Assembly (NCBI RefSeq): GCF_016599715.1
Contig: NZ_CP067019.1
Span: forward strand, 682,001 to 746,000
Direction of reading: 5' to 3'
Source: Acinetobacter sp. CS-2
Lineage (GTDB): Bacteria; Pseudomonadota; Gammaproteobacteria; Pseudomonadales; Moraxellaceae
Length of the DNA stretch: 64,000 nt
The notes beneath the pieces were generated by a model, which was given only the letters and a program-made list of their open reading frames with translations, was not told the origin of the DNA and made no database searches. A program made the translations under genes and the position numbers. Every line of letters begins with the position of its first letter. Position 1 is the first letter of the stretch. Positions 19,072-28,758 of the stretch are shown piece by piece.

Positions 19072-19443
19072 CTATAACCAGCGCTTGGACATTTTTGCAT
19101 AGACCCACAAAGGAATCAGAGTGCTGACAAACATCACCAGTAAAAAAGCCGGCATTTCCTTGCCCATTTGAGTCAGCATAATCAAGGACCCTGCGCTAAT
19201 TGGCAAAAAGGCAAAGGCACTTTCTTTCATGATCTTGTTATTGGTATCGACCAAGCGACTGGGTAATTTCTTGAAACTTCTCCAGATAAATAAAGTCACC
19301 AATAGGCTGATCAAGCCCACCAGATTACCCAGTTCAGGATGATGAAATTGTGTGGTTAACCATACGGCTCCTTCACGGAAACAGATGATTAATGCCACGG
19401 TGCCAATCCAGGCTGGCCAGTCCGTTGTTTTTATCCAGTCCAT
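19072..19443 (-). CDS. LrgA/CidA-like holin-family membrane protein
   Basis: The 123-residue protein has four hydrophobic helices and the arrangement of CidA/LrgA (YohJ-like) proteins: a first helix ending WIGTVALIICFREGAVWL, a central FAFLPISAGSLIMLTQMG with the family's conserved acidic/Gly region, and a final helix before KMSKRWL. It is co-transcribed with the lrgB-like gene. I start it at ATG 19441-19443; a TTG four codons upstream is possible, and neither has a strong ribosome site. Confidence 0.78.
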   Translation of the reverse strand: MDWIKTTDWPAWIGTVALIICFREGAVWLTTQFHHPELGNLVGLISLLVTLFIWRSFKKLPSRLVDTNNKIMKESAFAFLPISAGSLIMLTQMGKEMPAFLLVMFVSTLIPLWVYAKMSKRWL

Positions 19444-19486
19444 TTTTACCAACAATTATAATTACACTTGTCACGTTTTAACCGAT

Positions 19487-20818
19487 TTATCTTTTTATTT
19501 CAAATTCCTCAAGCGGCCGTTTAAATTGTGCAGCCTTGTGTCCTAGAATTTCATCTATAGGCAAATGTGCCTGTTTAATCAGCTGTTCCAGCTTTTGCGG
19601 TGCCATAATCACATGCAAATGCAGATTACCGACATCATCATAATTTTCAGATTGAATGACATTCAATGCATAGAGTTGGGTGCGCAATTTGCCATAGGCA
19701 GGCTTTAACATTAGCTCAAAGCTTTGAATTTGGCCCATCAAACATTCTTGTACCGCTTGACGCAGCAGGTCTAAACCCTGGCCTGAGTGTGCGGATACAT
19801 ACACCCGATCGGGCATATGCGGTTTAGCATAAACAATTTTGGCATCTTCACCACTGACATCAATTTTGTTATAGACGCGCAGTACTGGCACATTGGCACC
19901 AATTTCCTTGAGTACCGATTCTACCGCTTCAATCTGTTCCAGCATATCCGGGCTGCTGGAATCAATCACATGCAGCAGTAAGGTGGCTTCCAGCGTTTCT
20001 TCCAACGTTGCCTTAAAGGACTCGACCAAGGAATGCGAGAGATTACGCACGAAACCCACGGTATCTGCCAGCACCAAACGTCCAATACCATCCCATTCCA
20101 GGCGGCGCAGTGTAGGGTCTAATGTTGCAAACAGCTGATCTGCCGCGTAAACATTGCTGTTGGCCAAAATATTAAACAGGGTGGATTTGCCGGCATTGGT
20201 ATAACCGACTAAAGAGACAGTCGGAACAGCAGCCTTTTGCCGTGCAACACGACCTTGCATGCGGGTCTGGCGGACTTTATCCAGTTTGGTTTTGAGTTGT
20301 CCCATGCGGATACGCAGTAGACGGCGGTCTGTTTCCAGCAGGGTTTCACCCGGGCCACGCAAGCCAATCCCGCCTTTTTGACTATCAAGATTACTGTGGC
20401 TGCGCACTAAACGTGAGGAGAGGTGCTGTAACTGTGCCAACTCAACCTGCAATTTACCTTCATAGGTCCGGGCACGTTGCGCAAAAATATCTAAAATCAG
20501 TTCGGTACGGTCCACCACACGGCAGAGCATGATTTTTTCTAAATTACGGGCTTGAGCGGGTGTTAGCGAATGATCGAAAATGACCAGATTAGCTTCAAGC
20601 TCCTGTACCAGAGCGGCAATTTCTTCTGCCTTGCCAGAGCCGATAAACAGTTTGGGATCGGGTTTAATACGTTGAGCGTTAATATGGTTTAAAATTTCAG
20701 CGCCTGCAGATTTTGCCAGTAAACGAAATTCTTCTGCATCAAGGTCATCTAATAGCTGTACCGATACACTCACTAAGATTGTTCGTTCACCACCCTGATG
20801 TTGCTCAAAATATTCCAC
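19487..20818 (-). CDS. hflX: GTPase HflX (ribosome rescue/splitting factor)
   Basis: HflX is a GTPase that binds the 50S subunit and splits stalled ribosomes during heat and antibiotic stress. The 443-residue protein has the N-terminal HflX domain (FIGSGKAEEIA, FDHSLTPAQARNLE), the SQKGGIGLRGPGETLLETDRR linker, and the GTPase motifs GYTNAGKST (205-213), DTVGF (252-256) and NKID (317-320). The extra C-terminal region is typical of proteobacterial forms. Here the gene is not next to hfq, and it is divergent from the acyltransferase gene. Confidence 0.95.
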   Translation of the reverse strand: MEYFEQHQGGERTILVSVSVQLLDDLDAEEFRLLAKSAGAEILNHINAQRIKPDPKLFIGSGKAEEIAALVQELEANLVIFDHSLTPAQARNLEKIMLCRVVDRTELILDIFAQRARTYEGKLQVELAQLQHLSSRLVRSHSNLDSQKGGIGLRGPGETLLETDRRLLRIRMGQLKTKLDKVRQTRMQGRVARQKAAVPTVSLVGYTNAGKSTLFNILANSNVYAADQLFATLDPTLRRLEWDGIGRLVLADTVGFVRNLSHSLVESFKATLEETLEATLLLHVIDSSSPDMLEQIEAVESVLKEIGANVPVLRVYNKIDVSGEDAKIVYAKPHMPDRVYVSAHSGQGLDLLRQAVQECLMGQIQSFELMLKPAYGKLRTQLYALNVIQSENYDDVGNLHLHVIMAPQKLEQLIKQAHLPIDEILGHKAAQFKRPLEEFEIKR

Positions 20819-21175
20819 TAAAGATGATCTCTACTGCATTAAAATTTTATTTTAGTTGAAAATGAACAGGCAAAGGGAAAAATAGCAAAAACTTAACAAA
20901 GCATCGTAACAAGATATTCAGTCCAGGGCGTGTTTTTATGAGCAGGGATCTCTAGAAAGCAGTCATTAAAAGCAGAAAATCACGGAGATGTATCTGAGTC
21001 TTGTTTTTAATTTCCAGCGTATGATTCAAGCTCTTTATTGGTGATAAAAATAAATGATTTACTGGCTTTATTGGCTGATTTAGGTTTTTATGATCAATGC
21101 AAGTTCAAAATGAACAGTATAGAATGGCAGCAAATAAATGATTAAACGCTGCAGCTAATAATTAGTGATCCATCT
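20819..21175. other. Divergent intergenic region between hflX and the acyltransferase gene
   Basis: No gene is evident. A 16 bp near-perfect direct repeat (AGTTGAAAATGAACAG at 20855-20870 and AGTTCAAAATGAACAG at 21102-21117, one mismatch) lies close to each of the two divergent starts. The second copy contains the palindrome GTTCA-AAA-TGAAC and is followed directly by TATAGAAT, a likely -10. Confidence 0.5.
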
Positions 21176-22000
21176 ATGACTCAATCCTCCGTAACTGAAA
21201 GTTCATCGTTAAATGGCTTGTCTAAATTTTTTTTATATAACAAAAAGTTATTGGCTGTTTTAGCGGCAATTATTCAAGGGTTTTATCTGGTTTTCCGTCA
21301 TCGCTTATATAAAGATCCGAACAACCCATGTAATACGCGTTATGTACAGCATTTTTGCCGCGAGTTATGCAAGGTATTTAACCTTGAGATTCAAGTACAT
21401 GGAGTAATTCCACGTGAGCCGGCGCTGTGGGTGAGTAACCATGTTTCGTGGTTGGATATTGCAGTGTTGGGTTCAAGTGCCCGGGTATTCTTTTTGGCCA
21501 AAGCTGAAATTGAAAAATGGCCTTTATTTGGCAAACTGGCCAAGGGCGGTGGCACATTATTTATTAAACGTGGCTCGGGTGATTCGATTAAAATTAAAGA
21601 GCAAATTACCACATTTCTAAAACGTGATATCCCGGTATTATTTTTTCCAGAAGCCACCACTTCGGATGGCAGCAAAATTAAAAAAATCTATGGCCGTATT
21701 TTGGGTGCCGCCATTGACGCAAATCGTCCGGTGCAAATTTGTCTGATTTGTTATGTGAATCAAGAGGGAGAGCTGGATACAGTGGCACCGTTCATCGGTG
21801 ATATTAGTTTTGCGGACCATGTTAAAAACGTTTTGGAAATGCCAAAGGTGATGGTTCATCTCATGGCTTTACCGGCAATCGCCGTGGAAGGACATGATGT
21901 TGAAAGTTTAACAGAAGCCGTACATACCCAGATGATTGCCGGTTTAGCACAGTTACAGCAGAAAGCACTGAAAAAGCCGCCTGAGTCTTTGCATGACTAG
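21176..22000 (+). CDS. 1-acyl-sn-glycerol-3-phosphate acyltransferase family protein (PlsC-like)
   Basis: The enzyme transfers an acyl group to a lysophospholipid-type acceptor at the inner membrane. The 274-residue protein has one N-terminal hydrophobic segment (LLAVLAAIIQGFYLVF), the catalytic NHxxxxD box as NHVSWLD (88-94), the KRGSGD block, and FFPEATTSDG (156-165) in place of the usual FPEGT box. Whether it is the main PlsC or a secondary acyltransferase (ornithine-lipid OlsA or lyso-lipid recycling type) cannot be decided by eye. It is convergent with the phospholipase D gene, 16 bp away. Confidence 0.88.
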   Translation: MTQSSVTESSSLNGLSKFFLYNKKLLAVLAAIIQGFYLVFRHRLYKDPNNPCNTRYVQHFCRELCKVFNLEIQVHGVIPREPALWVSNHVSWLDIAVLGSSARVFFLAKAEIEKWPLFGKLAKGGGTLFIKRGSGDSIKIKEQITTFLKRDIPVLFFPEATTSDGSKIKKIYGRILGAAIDANRPVQICLICYVNQEGELDTVAPFIGDISFADHVKNVLEMPKVMVHLMALPAIAVEGHDVESLTEAVHTQMIAGLAQLQQKALKKPPESLHD

Positions 22001-22016
22001 TGAATACCATTGCAGC

Positions 22017-23651
22017 TTACATAAAACCTTCAACTGGTAACCATGAAATCATTTTGACACCGGCCTTTTGCCACCATTTCATCTTGGGTTCTTTCTGGTA
22101 AGTTTTAATGCTGCCATCATGACCTTTAATTTGCCAGTTGATTTTATTGTTGGCATCTAACACCAGTTTGTAGGCATATTTAGACAGGTTCTGATCCATG
22201 GTGGAGTGGACCGCTTTGGCCAGGTTTGGGCTGTCCAGCAATACTCCAATTTCGGTATTCAAATAGGCGGAACGTGGGTCAAGATTAAAAGAACCAATAA
22301 ACACCTGTTTTTCATCAATAGCCATCAGTTTGGCATGCAGGCTGGAACGGCTTAAACCTTTGATGCTGACTTTGGCTTTTTCTGCAATTTCCTGGGTATG
22401 GGCATTCAGGTTTTCGCTTTCCGGAACAGACAGAAACTCGTAAAGCTGGACATTATTCTGAAGTAAATCCTTGCGATATTTGCCATAGAAAGCATGAACC
22501 AAAGCCACGTCATTGGCTTTAAAGGAATTGGTCAGTACCCGAACATTAATATTATTTTGCGCCAGATCACTCAGCATTTTCTCGCCTTTTTTTTCCGGGA
22601 CAAAATAGGCTGAAATAATATCGACGCTGTGTTCGGGTTTTTCTAAACGGTTAATCAGCTGAAAATTCAGATGTTGTTCTTTTTTGGCTTTTGCCCGGAT
22701 TTTACTGGGTGAATCACTGACGACTTCTGCCTTGACCCAGTCAAATTGAATACTGTTATTCAGCCAGTTTTCAAAAGCATGCGATCGGGTGGCTAAATCG
22801 AGATAATTCTGTACGGTAATGTTTTGGGAGTGTTCCTCAAGCTGTTTTTTCAGGCTGTCAAAACGCAAGGAATAATGTCGGGGATTGACAATTTGCTTGA
22901 CCGGAAAAGCATAATCGTCATTCCAGTATTCATCGAAGGAATGAATAATTTCATCCGATGCAGCGCCGACCAGCATCACATCGACATCGGAAAACTGATA
23001 ATTGTCGCTAACGTTATAATACTGGTTACTCATATTGCGACCGCCAATCAATGCAATCTGGTTGTCGGCAATAAAGCTTTTGTTATGCATGCGACGGTTA
23101 ATCCGTTTTAAGTCCAGTACCATGTCCATGGCACGATAATGTCTAAAACGGTAAGGATTATACAGGCGCACATCAATATTCTGATGCTGATCGAGGGCTA
23201 GATAAATGCCTTCCATCTTTTTGGCATTATTGTCATCCATCAATAAACGGACCTTTACACCTCGGTCCGCTGCCTGAATGATGGAGTGCAGGGCCAGCGC
23301 GCCAATTTTATCGTTGTCCCAAATGTAGTATTGTAAATCTAAAGTTTTTTCTGCTTTATCAATTAAATGGATACGTGCTGCCAATGCCTCAAGCGGGTCG
23401 TACAGCACATGATAACCGGTCAGGTTCGGGTTTTGTTCCCTTAAGGGCACAATGATTTTAGCCAGTGAAGTCTGTTCGGCTTTGGTATCAAATGAATATT
23501 CAACAGGCTGTGGTATTTGTTTGGGAAGGGTGGAACATGCCGGAATTCCGAGCAGCAGACTACAACTTAATAATACGGTGGTTTTATAGCTAGCTGTGCT
23601 AGGGGATTGACCACTGTTTAAGTGTGTGAGCTGATGAGAAGATCGCGTCAT
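22017..23651 (-). CDS. Phospholipase D/cardiolipin synthase-family lipoprotein
   Basis: The protein has two HKD phosphodiesterase motifs: HNKSFIADNQIALIGGRN (from residue 189) and HAKLMAIDEKQVFIGSFN (from residue 439). Two complete motifs in one chain are characteristic of PLD and ClsC-type cardiolipin synthases, which use phosphatidyl groups at the membrane. I start at ATG 23649-23651, giving 544 residues with a hydrophobic segment and lipobox-like IPAC (Cys39). The open frame continues 62 codons upstream but would overlap the divergent promoter. No strong ribosome site is visible. Either a phospholipase or a synthase role is possible. Confidence 0.85.
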   Translation of the reverse strand: MTRSSHQLTHLNSGQSPSTASYKTTVLLSCSLLLGIPACSTLPKQIPQPVEYSFDTKAEQTSLAKIIVPLREQNPNLTGYHVLYDPLEALAARIHLIDKAEKTLDLQYYIWDNDKIGALALHSIIQAADRGVKVRLLMDDNNAKKMEGIYLALDQHQNIDVRLYNPYRFRHYRAMDMVLDLKRINRRMHNKSFIADNQIALIGGRNMSNQYYNVSDNYQFSDVDVMLVGAASDEIIHSFDEYWNDDYAFPVKQIVNPRHYSLRFDSLKKQLEEHSQNITVQNYLDLATRSHAFENWLNNSIQFDWVKAEVVSDSPSKIRAKAKKEQHLNFQLINRLEKPEHSVDIISAYFVPEKKGEKMLSDLAQNNINVRVLTNSFKANDVALVHAFYGKYRKDLLQNNVQLYEFLSVPESENLNAHTQEIAEKAKVSIKGLSRSSLHAKLMAIDEKQVFIGSFNLDPRSAYLNTEIGVLLDSPNLAKAVHSTMDQNLSKYAYKLVLDANNKINWQIKGHDGSIKTYQKEPKMKWWQKAGVKMISWLPVEGFM

Positions 23652-23762
23652 AGGGTGTAAACAATACCAAAAATTGGTTTGAGTATAATTGTGAGCTGTG
23701 AAAAGATAAATATCAGAATAGATGAATGATGTAATATCATCGTAATGATTAGAGACGATAAT

Positions 23763-24773
23763 ATGTGGGATTCGCACGCAGTTGCTTTTTATTTTTATAT
23801 TTGTTTCGCTCTGCTTGCGGTGTGGGGTATCGCACATGCTTGGTTAAGCCAGACACGGACAGAAACTATTCATCCCTTTAAGGCCTTTGTACATTTATTG
23901 GCCTTTTATTTATCTTATTTACTTTTCCCATTATTTTTCTTTAGCCTGTTTGCCGGTTGGAGTGGTTATTACTCGATTCACCAAGCCGTGTTTATTTTCT
24001 TGCTGAGCTGCGTGCTGATTTATGCCCGTTTTATCGAACCTCAGCATGTCATGGTTAAAACCCTGCAATATCAGCTCCATCCGGAGCAAAATCTGCAAAG
24101 CCCCGTCAAAATTGCCTTGATTGCCGATTTGCATATTGGTCTGTTTTCCGGGCACGAACGCCAACTGAAAATTATTGTCGATAAAATTAATCGGCAGAAT
24201 CCTGATCTAGTGATGGTGGCAGGGGACTGGACCTATGAACCTGAAAACAAACTGGCCGATGAACTGGCCATTTTGCAAGACATTAATGCGCCGGTGTATT
24301 CGGTGAATGGCAATCATGATGAACAGTATCCCGGACCGCCGATTCTAAACCTGTTGCGGCATGCGTTAAAAGTCAATAACGTGATTGATATTGAAGGTCA
24401 GATGATTGAATTCGATGAATTTCGGTTGCTGGGCGTAGGGGATTTATGGGCCGGAAAAACCGATATGCGCTACATGCCGGATTTGCCGCAAGACAAACCC
24501 TGGGTGATTTTGTCGCATAACCCGGATACGGTGGATATGGTGCCGCAATTGCCAACCCGTCCTCTGATGCTGTCGGGGCATACTCATGGTGGGCAGGTGG
24601 AACTGCCTTGGCTGACCAACTACATCATGAAAAAAGTTTCCATCTTGGGACATAAAAAGGGTTTGTACCAGCATGAAAATGCAGATGTCTTTGTGACTGT
24701 AGGCACAGGAATGGTCGGTGTGCCCTTTCGTTTTCGCGTACCGCCGACCATTGATATTATTGAATTGGTTTAA
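23763..24773 (+). CDS. Membrane-anchored metallophosphoesterase (calcineurin-like)
   Basis: The 336-residue protein has four N-terminal hydrophobic segments over about 105 residues, then a calcineurin-type phosphoesterase domain with the metal-binding motifs DLHIG, GDWTYE, GNHDE and GHTHGGQ. The layout resembles YkuE/LpxH-like membrane phosphoesterases, and its position next to two phospholipid enzymes makes a lipid-related substrate plausible but unproven. ATG 23763 has a GAG-type ribosome site; an ATG at 23745 would add six residues without one. Confidence 0.88.
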   Translation: MWDSHAVAFYFYICFALLAVWGIAHAWLSQTRTETIHPFKAFVHLLAFYLSYLLFPLFFFSLFAGWSGYYSIHQAVFIFLLSCVLIYARFIEPQHVMVKTLQYQLHPEQNLQSPVKIALIADLHIGLFSGHERQLKIIVDKINRQNPDLVMVAGDWTYEPENKLADELAILQDINAPVYSVNGNHDEQYPGPPILNLLRHALKVNNVIDIEGQMIEFDEFRLLGVGDLWAGKTDMRYMPDLPQDKPWVILSHNPDTVDMVPQLPTRPLMLSGHTHGGQVELPWLTNYIMKKVSILGHKKGLYQHENADVFVTVGTGMVGVPFRFRVPPTIDIIELV

Positions 24774-24860
24774 ATCTTGAAGATCGGTTTTAGGAACAAT
24801 TTTTGACATACCGTAAAACAAGATTGTTTTATAACAATGAGAACAAAATAGGAGAAGAGC

Positions 24861-25205
24861 ATGTCTTTTTTAGAAGAGGTTGGTCAGTTTTTTGCTTTAA
24901 CAGAACCTCAATCGGCACAGCTTGAAGCGGGTTTAATTGCCTTAGAAACGTATTTTCAGCAAGCAGAGGCGGATGTAGTGAACACGCAAGAATTTGCGCG
25001 CACATTTTATCAAAAGTTTCAGCAACTGATGACGCGATTCGGTATTGATGAAAATAATGTGGAAGCTTTGCTGGATCATTTATATGGCACAGAGCGATAT
25101 CGCCAGCTGGTGACTTACATTGTTCCGAGTTATTACAATGCCGGTGGCGATCGAGCGGTGTTTGAAGAGCTATATCAAGAAATGCTCAGTGATGAACAGA
25201 TCTGA
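24861..25205 (+). CDS. Hypothetical small soluble protein (114 aa)
   Basis: I do not recognise the family. The 114 residues have no signal peptide or membrane helix. They are acidic and predicted mostly helical, with aromatic-rich C-terminal half (YRQLVTYIVPSYYNAGGDRAVFEELYQEM). The ATG has a good AGGAG site (tag-gagaagagc). A TTGACA at 24803 with an A+T-rich -10 about 18 bp on suggests its own promoter, and a strong shared terminator follows, so it is a real monocistronic gene. Confidence 0.75.
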   Translation: MSFLEEVGQFFALTEPQSAQLEAGLIALETYFQQAEADVVNTQEFARTFYQKFQQLMTRFGIDENNVEALLDHLYGTERYRQLVTYIVPSYYNAGGDRAVFEELYQEMLSDEQI

Positions 25206-25224
25206 AGTAGTGAGAAAAGACACA

Positions 25225-25257
25225 TAAAAAAACCAGCATGATCACGCTGGTTTTTTT
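25225..25257. terminator. Bidirectional terminator between the 114-aa gene and the MFS gene
   Basis: AAAAAAACCAGC and GCTGGTTTTTTT pair around an 8 nt loop; the A and T tracts serve both converging genes. Confidence 0.9.
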
Positions 25258-25271
25258 ATGTCTAGATGAGA

Positions 25272-26588
25272 TTAAACCTGGTTGTTTACATCATCATGTT
25301 TAGTTTCACGAATGGCCAGGAAGGCAAGCAGTGAAAGGATAGAAGCTGCAGTTAAATAATAACCTACAGCATATAAACCATAAGTCGTTGCAAGCTTGGT
25401 TGCAATTAAAGGTGCAAAAGATGCGCCAAAAATACCAGCGAGGTTAAAGGTTAATGCTGAACCGGTATAACGTACTGAAGTCGGGAAAATTTCAGACAGT
25501 ACCGTACCAATCGGGCCATAGGTTAAGCCCATGATCGCCAGACCAATACATAAGAATAGGAAAACGACAACAGGGCTGCCAGATTCAAGCATGCTTGAGA
25601 ACACCAGGCCAAACAATGCTGAAACAATACATACGCCAATTGAAGTGGCTTTACGACCAAATTTTTCCGCAAAAACGGCAGAAAGTGGAATGAATGCCGC
25701 AAAGCATAAAGTGGCAACCAGTTGCAGTTGCAGAAATTCGGAACGTGTGTAACCGAGTTTGGTGGTTCCCCAGTTTAAGGCGAACACTGTGGTTAAGTAG
25801 AACACCACAAAGGTACAGATGGCAGCGATAGTACCCAGAATCAGCATGCCCCAGTGTTTGGTCAACACTTCTTTAAATGGAATATTTACTTCTTTCTGTT
25901 TATCCAATACTTTTTGGAAGGCAGGCGTTTCATGCAGTTTCAGGCGAATCCATAAACCCACAATCACCAGTAAAGCACTTGAAATAAACGGAATACGCCA
26001 GCCCCATTGCATAAATTCCTGTTCCGACATGAATGCACCAAGGGTGATGAAAGAACCTGTCGCCAGGATAAAGCCGATTGGGGCTCCAAGTTGAGGGAAC
26101 ATACCGTACCAGGCACGTTTACCTTCAGGCGCATTTTCAGTGGCCAGAAGAACAGCACCACTCCATTCACCTCCCAAGCCCAGTCCTTGACCTAAACGGC
26201 AAAGCGCAAGCAATAAGGGTGCAGCAAGACCCACTTGTGCATAAGTGGGCAGTAAGCCAATACAGACGGTCGAAATACCCATCGTCAGTAAGGCTGCGAC
26301 CAGGGTTGCCTTACGGCCAATCCGGTCACCCAAATGTCCAAACAGGGCAGCGCCAATCGGACGTGCAATAAAGGCAATCGCAAAGGTGGCCAAAGACTGA
26401 ATGGTTGCTGTGGTTGGGTCCGTACTTGCCGGAAAGAACAGATGGGGAAAAATAATGACTGCCGCTGTTGCATAAATATAAAAATCGAAGAACTCGATTG
26501 TTGTACCTACAAGGCTCGCAGTAAGAACGCGGAATTTTGAATTGGTTGCAACTTCTGCTGAAGCAGCAATAGAATCTGATGACGCCAT
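25272..26588 (-). CDS. MFS transporter, metabolite:H+ symporter (MHS) family
   Basis: The 438-residue protein has 12 predicted transmembrane helices and the MFS loop motif GHLGDRIGRK between helices 2 and 3, and SLVGTTIEFFDFYIYATAA at helix 1, the MHS-family signature (ShiA, ProP, KgtP, YhjE relatives). RLGQGLGLGGEWSGA in helix 4 is also typical. These symporters import organic acids, betaine/proline or shikimate. No catabolic partner gene lies beside it, so the substrate is open. A+T-rich DNA (26589-26732) separates it from the next gene. Confidence 0.88.
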   Translation of the reverse strand: MASSDSIAASAEVATNSKFRVLTASLVGTTIEFFDFYIYATAAVIIFPHLFFPASTDPTTATIQSLATFAIAFIARPIGAALFGHLGDRIGRKATLVAALLTMGISTVCIGLLPTYAQVGLAAPLLLALCRLGQGLGLGGEWSGAVLLATENAPEGKRAWYGMFPQLGAPIGFILATGSFITLGAFMSEQEFMQWGWRIPFISSALLVIVGLWIRLKLHETPAFQKVLDKQKEVNIPFKEVLTKHWGMLILGTIAAICTFVVFYLTTVFALNWGTTKLGYTRSEFLQLQLVATLCFAAFIPLSAVFAEKFGRKATSIGVCIVSALFGLVFSSMLESGSPVVVFLFLCIGLAIMGLTYGPIGTVLSEIFPTSVRYTGSALTFNLAGIFGASFAPLIATKLATTYGLYAVGYYLTAASILSLLAFLAIRETKHDDVNNQV

Positions 26589-26732
26589 GGATGACCTTAC
26601 ACTTACTAAAAATAAAAAAAACTTAGTTTTAAAAGCGTAATCTTTTTAAAAAAGGCGTAATTTCTTAAAAAAACAACGAAGAATCTTCTCTACTCAACTC
26701 GCTCAGGGTCACTGAAATGAAGAATGAGAGGA

Positions 26733-27374
26733 TTAAATCACGTAAAGATAGATAGACAGAAAATGTGATCCTGCACCGATCAATACAAAAATATGCCAGA
26801 TAGCGTGGGTGTATCTTACCTTTTTTAACGCATAAAACAATGCACCCACAGTGTATGCAAGTCCGCCAACGATCAAATAGGTTAACGCCTCGGCACTTAA
26901 ATAGCGTTGCATATCATCCATAACTAGTAAGGCCAGCCATCCCATGAGCAAATAGGCGATGAGTGAAATTTTCTGGAAACGATGAATGAAAACCAATTTG
27001 AATAATGTGCCAATCAGCGCAATCAGCCAAAGGGCAATTAATAAATAATGTGCTTTAGCCGTAGGCAGGGCGATGGACAGGAAAGGGGTATAGGTTCCTG
27101 CAATCAGATAATAAATGGCAGTATGGTCCAGTTTTTTGTACCAGCCACGTCGTTGTGGTGATTCGGCAAAATGATACAGGCTGGAGGCAGAAAAAAGTAA
27201 AATCATACTGAGTGCGTACACACACAAGCTGACAAATTGCCCGAGCGGTAAATCACTGCCTTTGATCAGCATAAAAATACTGGCAATAAGCGCTAATAAT
27301 GCGCCAAGTGCATGACTGATCGCATTAATTTTTTCTTCATGTGGATCATAAGCCTGCAGTTGAGAAGTCGTCAT
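26733..27374 (-). CDS. Hemolysin III/TrhA family (PAQR-like) membrane protein
   Basis: The 213-residue protein has seven predicted transmembrane helices. It carries the PAQR-superfamily metal ligands: a His in EEKINAISHALGALLAL, SASSLYHF with KLDHTAIYYLIAGTYTPF, and the C-terminal HAIWHIFVLIGAGSHF. E. coli TrhA (YqfA) belongs here and has been linked to membrane energetics and fatty-acid regulation. The hemolysin name is historical and gives no evidence of toxicity. Confidence 0.9.
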   Translation of the reverse strand: MTTSQLQAYDPHEEKINAISHALGALLALIASIFMLIKGSDLPLGQFVSLCVYALSMILLFSASSLYHFAESPQRRGWYKKLDHTAIYYLIAGTYTPFLSIALPTAKAHYLLIALWLIALIGTLFKLVFIHRFQKISLIAYLLMGWLALLVMDDMQRYLSAEALTYLIVGGLAYTVGALFYALKKVRYTHAIWHIFVLIGAGSHFLSIYLYVI

Positions 27375-27476
27375 TATTTATTTTCTATAATTAAAAATAC
27401 ACTTGTATAGTAATGCAATTTTACCTTTAAAGTAAGAAGTTTTAAACTGATGACCTAATTTATTCGAGTGATATGT

Positions 27477-28700
27477 ATGTCTCAAGCGGCTTCTCCTTTT
27501 ATTCAGGAACAAAAATTCTTAGATGCTTTTCAGCAAGCCATTGAAACACATAGTTTTGATCGAATGATTATTAGCCAGTATAAAGGTGAGCTGGAACATC
27601 TGGAGAAAATGATCTTAAGAGTCATTTCACTGCAAAACCAGCCTGTGCTCAGTTGTCTGTATCGTTATAAGACTCAAGATGTCACTAAAAATTACCCTTT
27701 GGCTGAAGCCGTGCCCTTGGTGCAGTCATTGTTGGCACAATCGAAGCAGGCCAATCTGTTTACCGCGAGTGAAGAACTGCAACTGAAAAAAAACAAGAAG
27801 AAAGCCATGCTGAGCAGCAGTAAAAAGGCGATTACGATAGTGAATCCTGCAGAGACCCAGCAAGGCCATGACCGTACCAAGCATCGCTATGTCGATCAAG
27901 ACAGCTATTTTCTACAGCCGCTGGGCATTACCGACCATAAAGCACAGATTATTCCGAGCATGGCACGTAAATGGAAACAGATTAATAAATTTGTCGAAAT
28001 TTTCTCGGGTGCTCTGGATCAGATTAACCAACACGATCATGCACTGCGTGTGGTTGATTTTGGTTCAGGCAAAGGCTATCTGACTTTTGCTTTATATGAC
28101 TATCTGGCTAAACATAGGCAGATGCCTTTTGTTACAGGCGTGGAGCTCAATCCGAAAATGGTGGAGTTTTGTCAGGATGTTGCGCAGCGTTCCGATTTTC
28201 AGCAACTGGATTTTTTTCAGGGTGATGTGCGTACCTATCAGCCTGAACATCTCGACGTCATGATTGCGCTGCATGCCTGCGATGTGGCAACCGATTTTGC
28301 CATTCATACCGGGATTCGCTTAAATGCGCAAATGATCATGTGTGCGCCGTGTTGTCATAAAGAATTGCGTCCACAGCTGAAAAGCCCTGAAGTGCTGAAA
28401 CCGATGTTGCAATTTGGCATTCATGCCGGACAGCAGGCGGAAATGCTGACAGATACCATTCGTGCTTTATTGCTTAAAGCATACGGCTATGAAACCAAAG
28501 TGTTTGAATTTGTGGCGCTGGAACATACCAGTAAAAACAAGATGATTCTGGCCACCAAACGTAAAGATTATAGTGAACCAGATCAGCAGGTTTTGGCGCA
28601 GATTCAGGCCTTAAAACAGATGTATGGCATTCAAAAACATTCCTTGGAACTGTTGCTGAATGATCAGTGGGATCAGCAGGATATAGGCTGTAAGTGTTAA
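27477..28700 (+). CDS. Class I SAM-dependent methyltransferase (RNA/protein substrate unknown)
   Basis: The 407-residue protein has an N-terminal domain rich in Lys and Gln, and a Rossmann methyltransferase domain from about residue 150. SAM motif I is VVDFGSGKGYL near residue 192, followed by VELNPKMVEF. The downstream IALHACDVATDFA and MCAPCCHKELRPQL (a Cys-Cys-His cluster) resemble the GSTCD/DUF2431-related methyltransferase group. I start at ATG 27477, with GAG 8 nt upstream, rather than the GTG at 27468. The substrate is unknown. Confidence 0.82.
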   Translation: MSQAASPFIQEQKFLDAFQQAIETHSFDRMIISQYKGELEHLEKMILRVISLQNQPVLSCLYRYKTQDVTKNYPLAEAVPLVQSLLAQSKQANLFTASEELQLKKNKKKAMLSSSKKAITIVNPAETQQGHDRTKHRYVDQDSYFLQPLGITDHKAQIIPSMARKWKQINKFVEIFSGALDQINQHDHALRVVDFGSGKGYLTFALYDYLAKHRQMPFVTGVELNPKMVEFCQDVAQRSDFQQLDFFQGDVRTYQPEHLDVMIALHACDVATDFAIHTGIRLNAQMIMCAPCCHKELRPQLKSPEVLKPMLQFGIHAGQQAEMLTDTIRALLLKAYGYETKVFEFVALEHTSKNKMILATKRKDYSEPDQQVLAQIQALKQMYGIQKHSLELLLNDQWDQQDIGCKC

Positions 28701-28758
28701 TCGAAGAATGAATAAAGCAGTTTTAAAGATGTTTTTATTTTTAGGAAGATGATGGTTG

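Noticed and set aside
26733..27374. Virulence haemolysin
   Set aside because: The seven-helix PAQR/TrhA family carries a historical name; nothing in the sequence indicates toxin activity.
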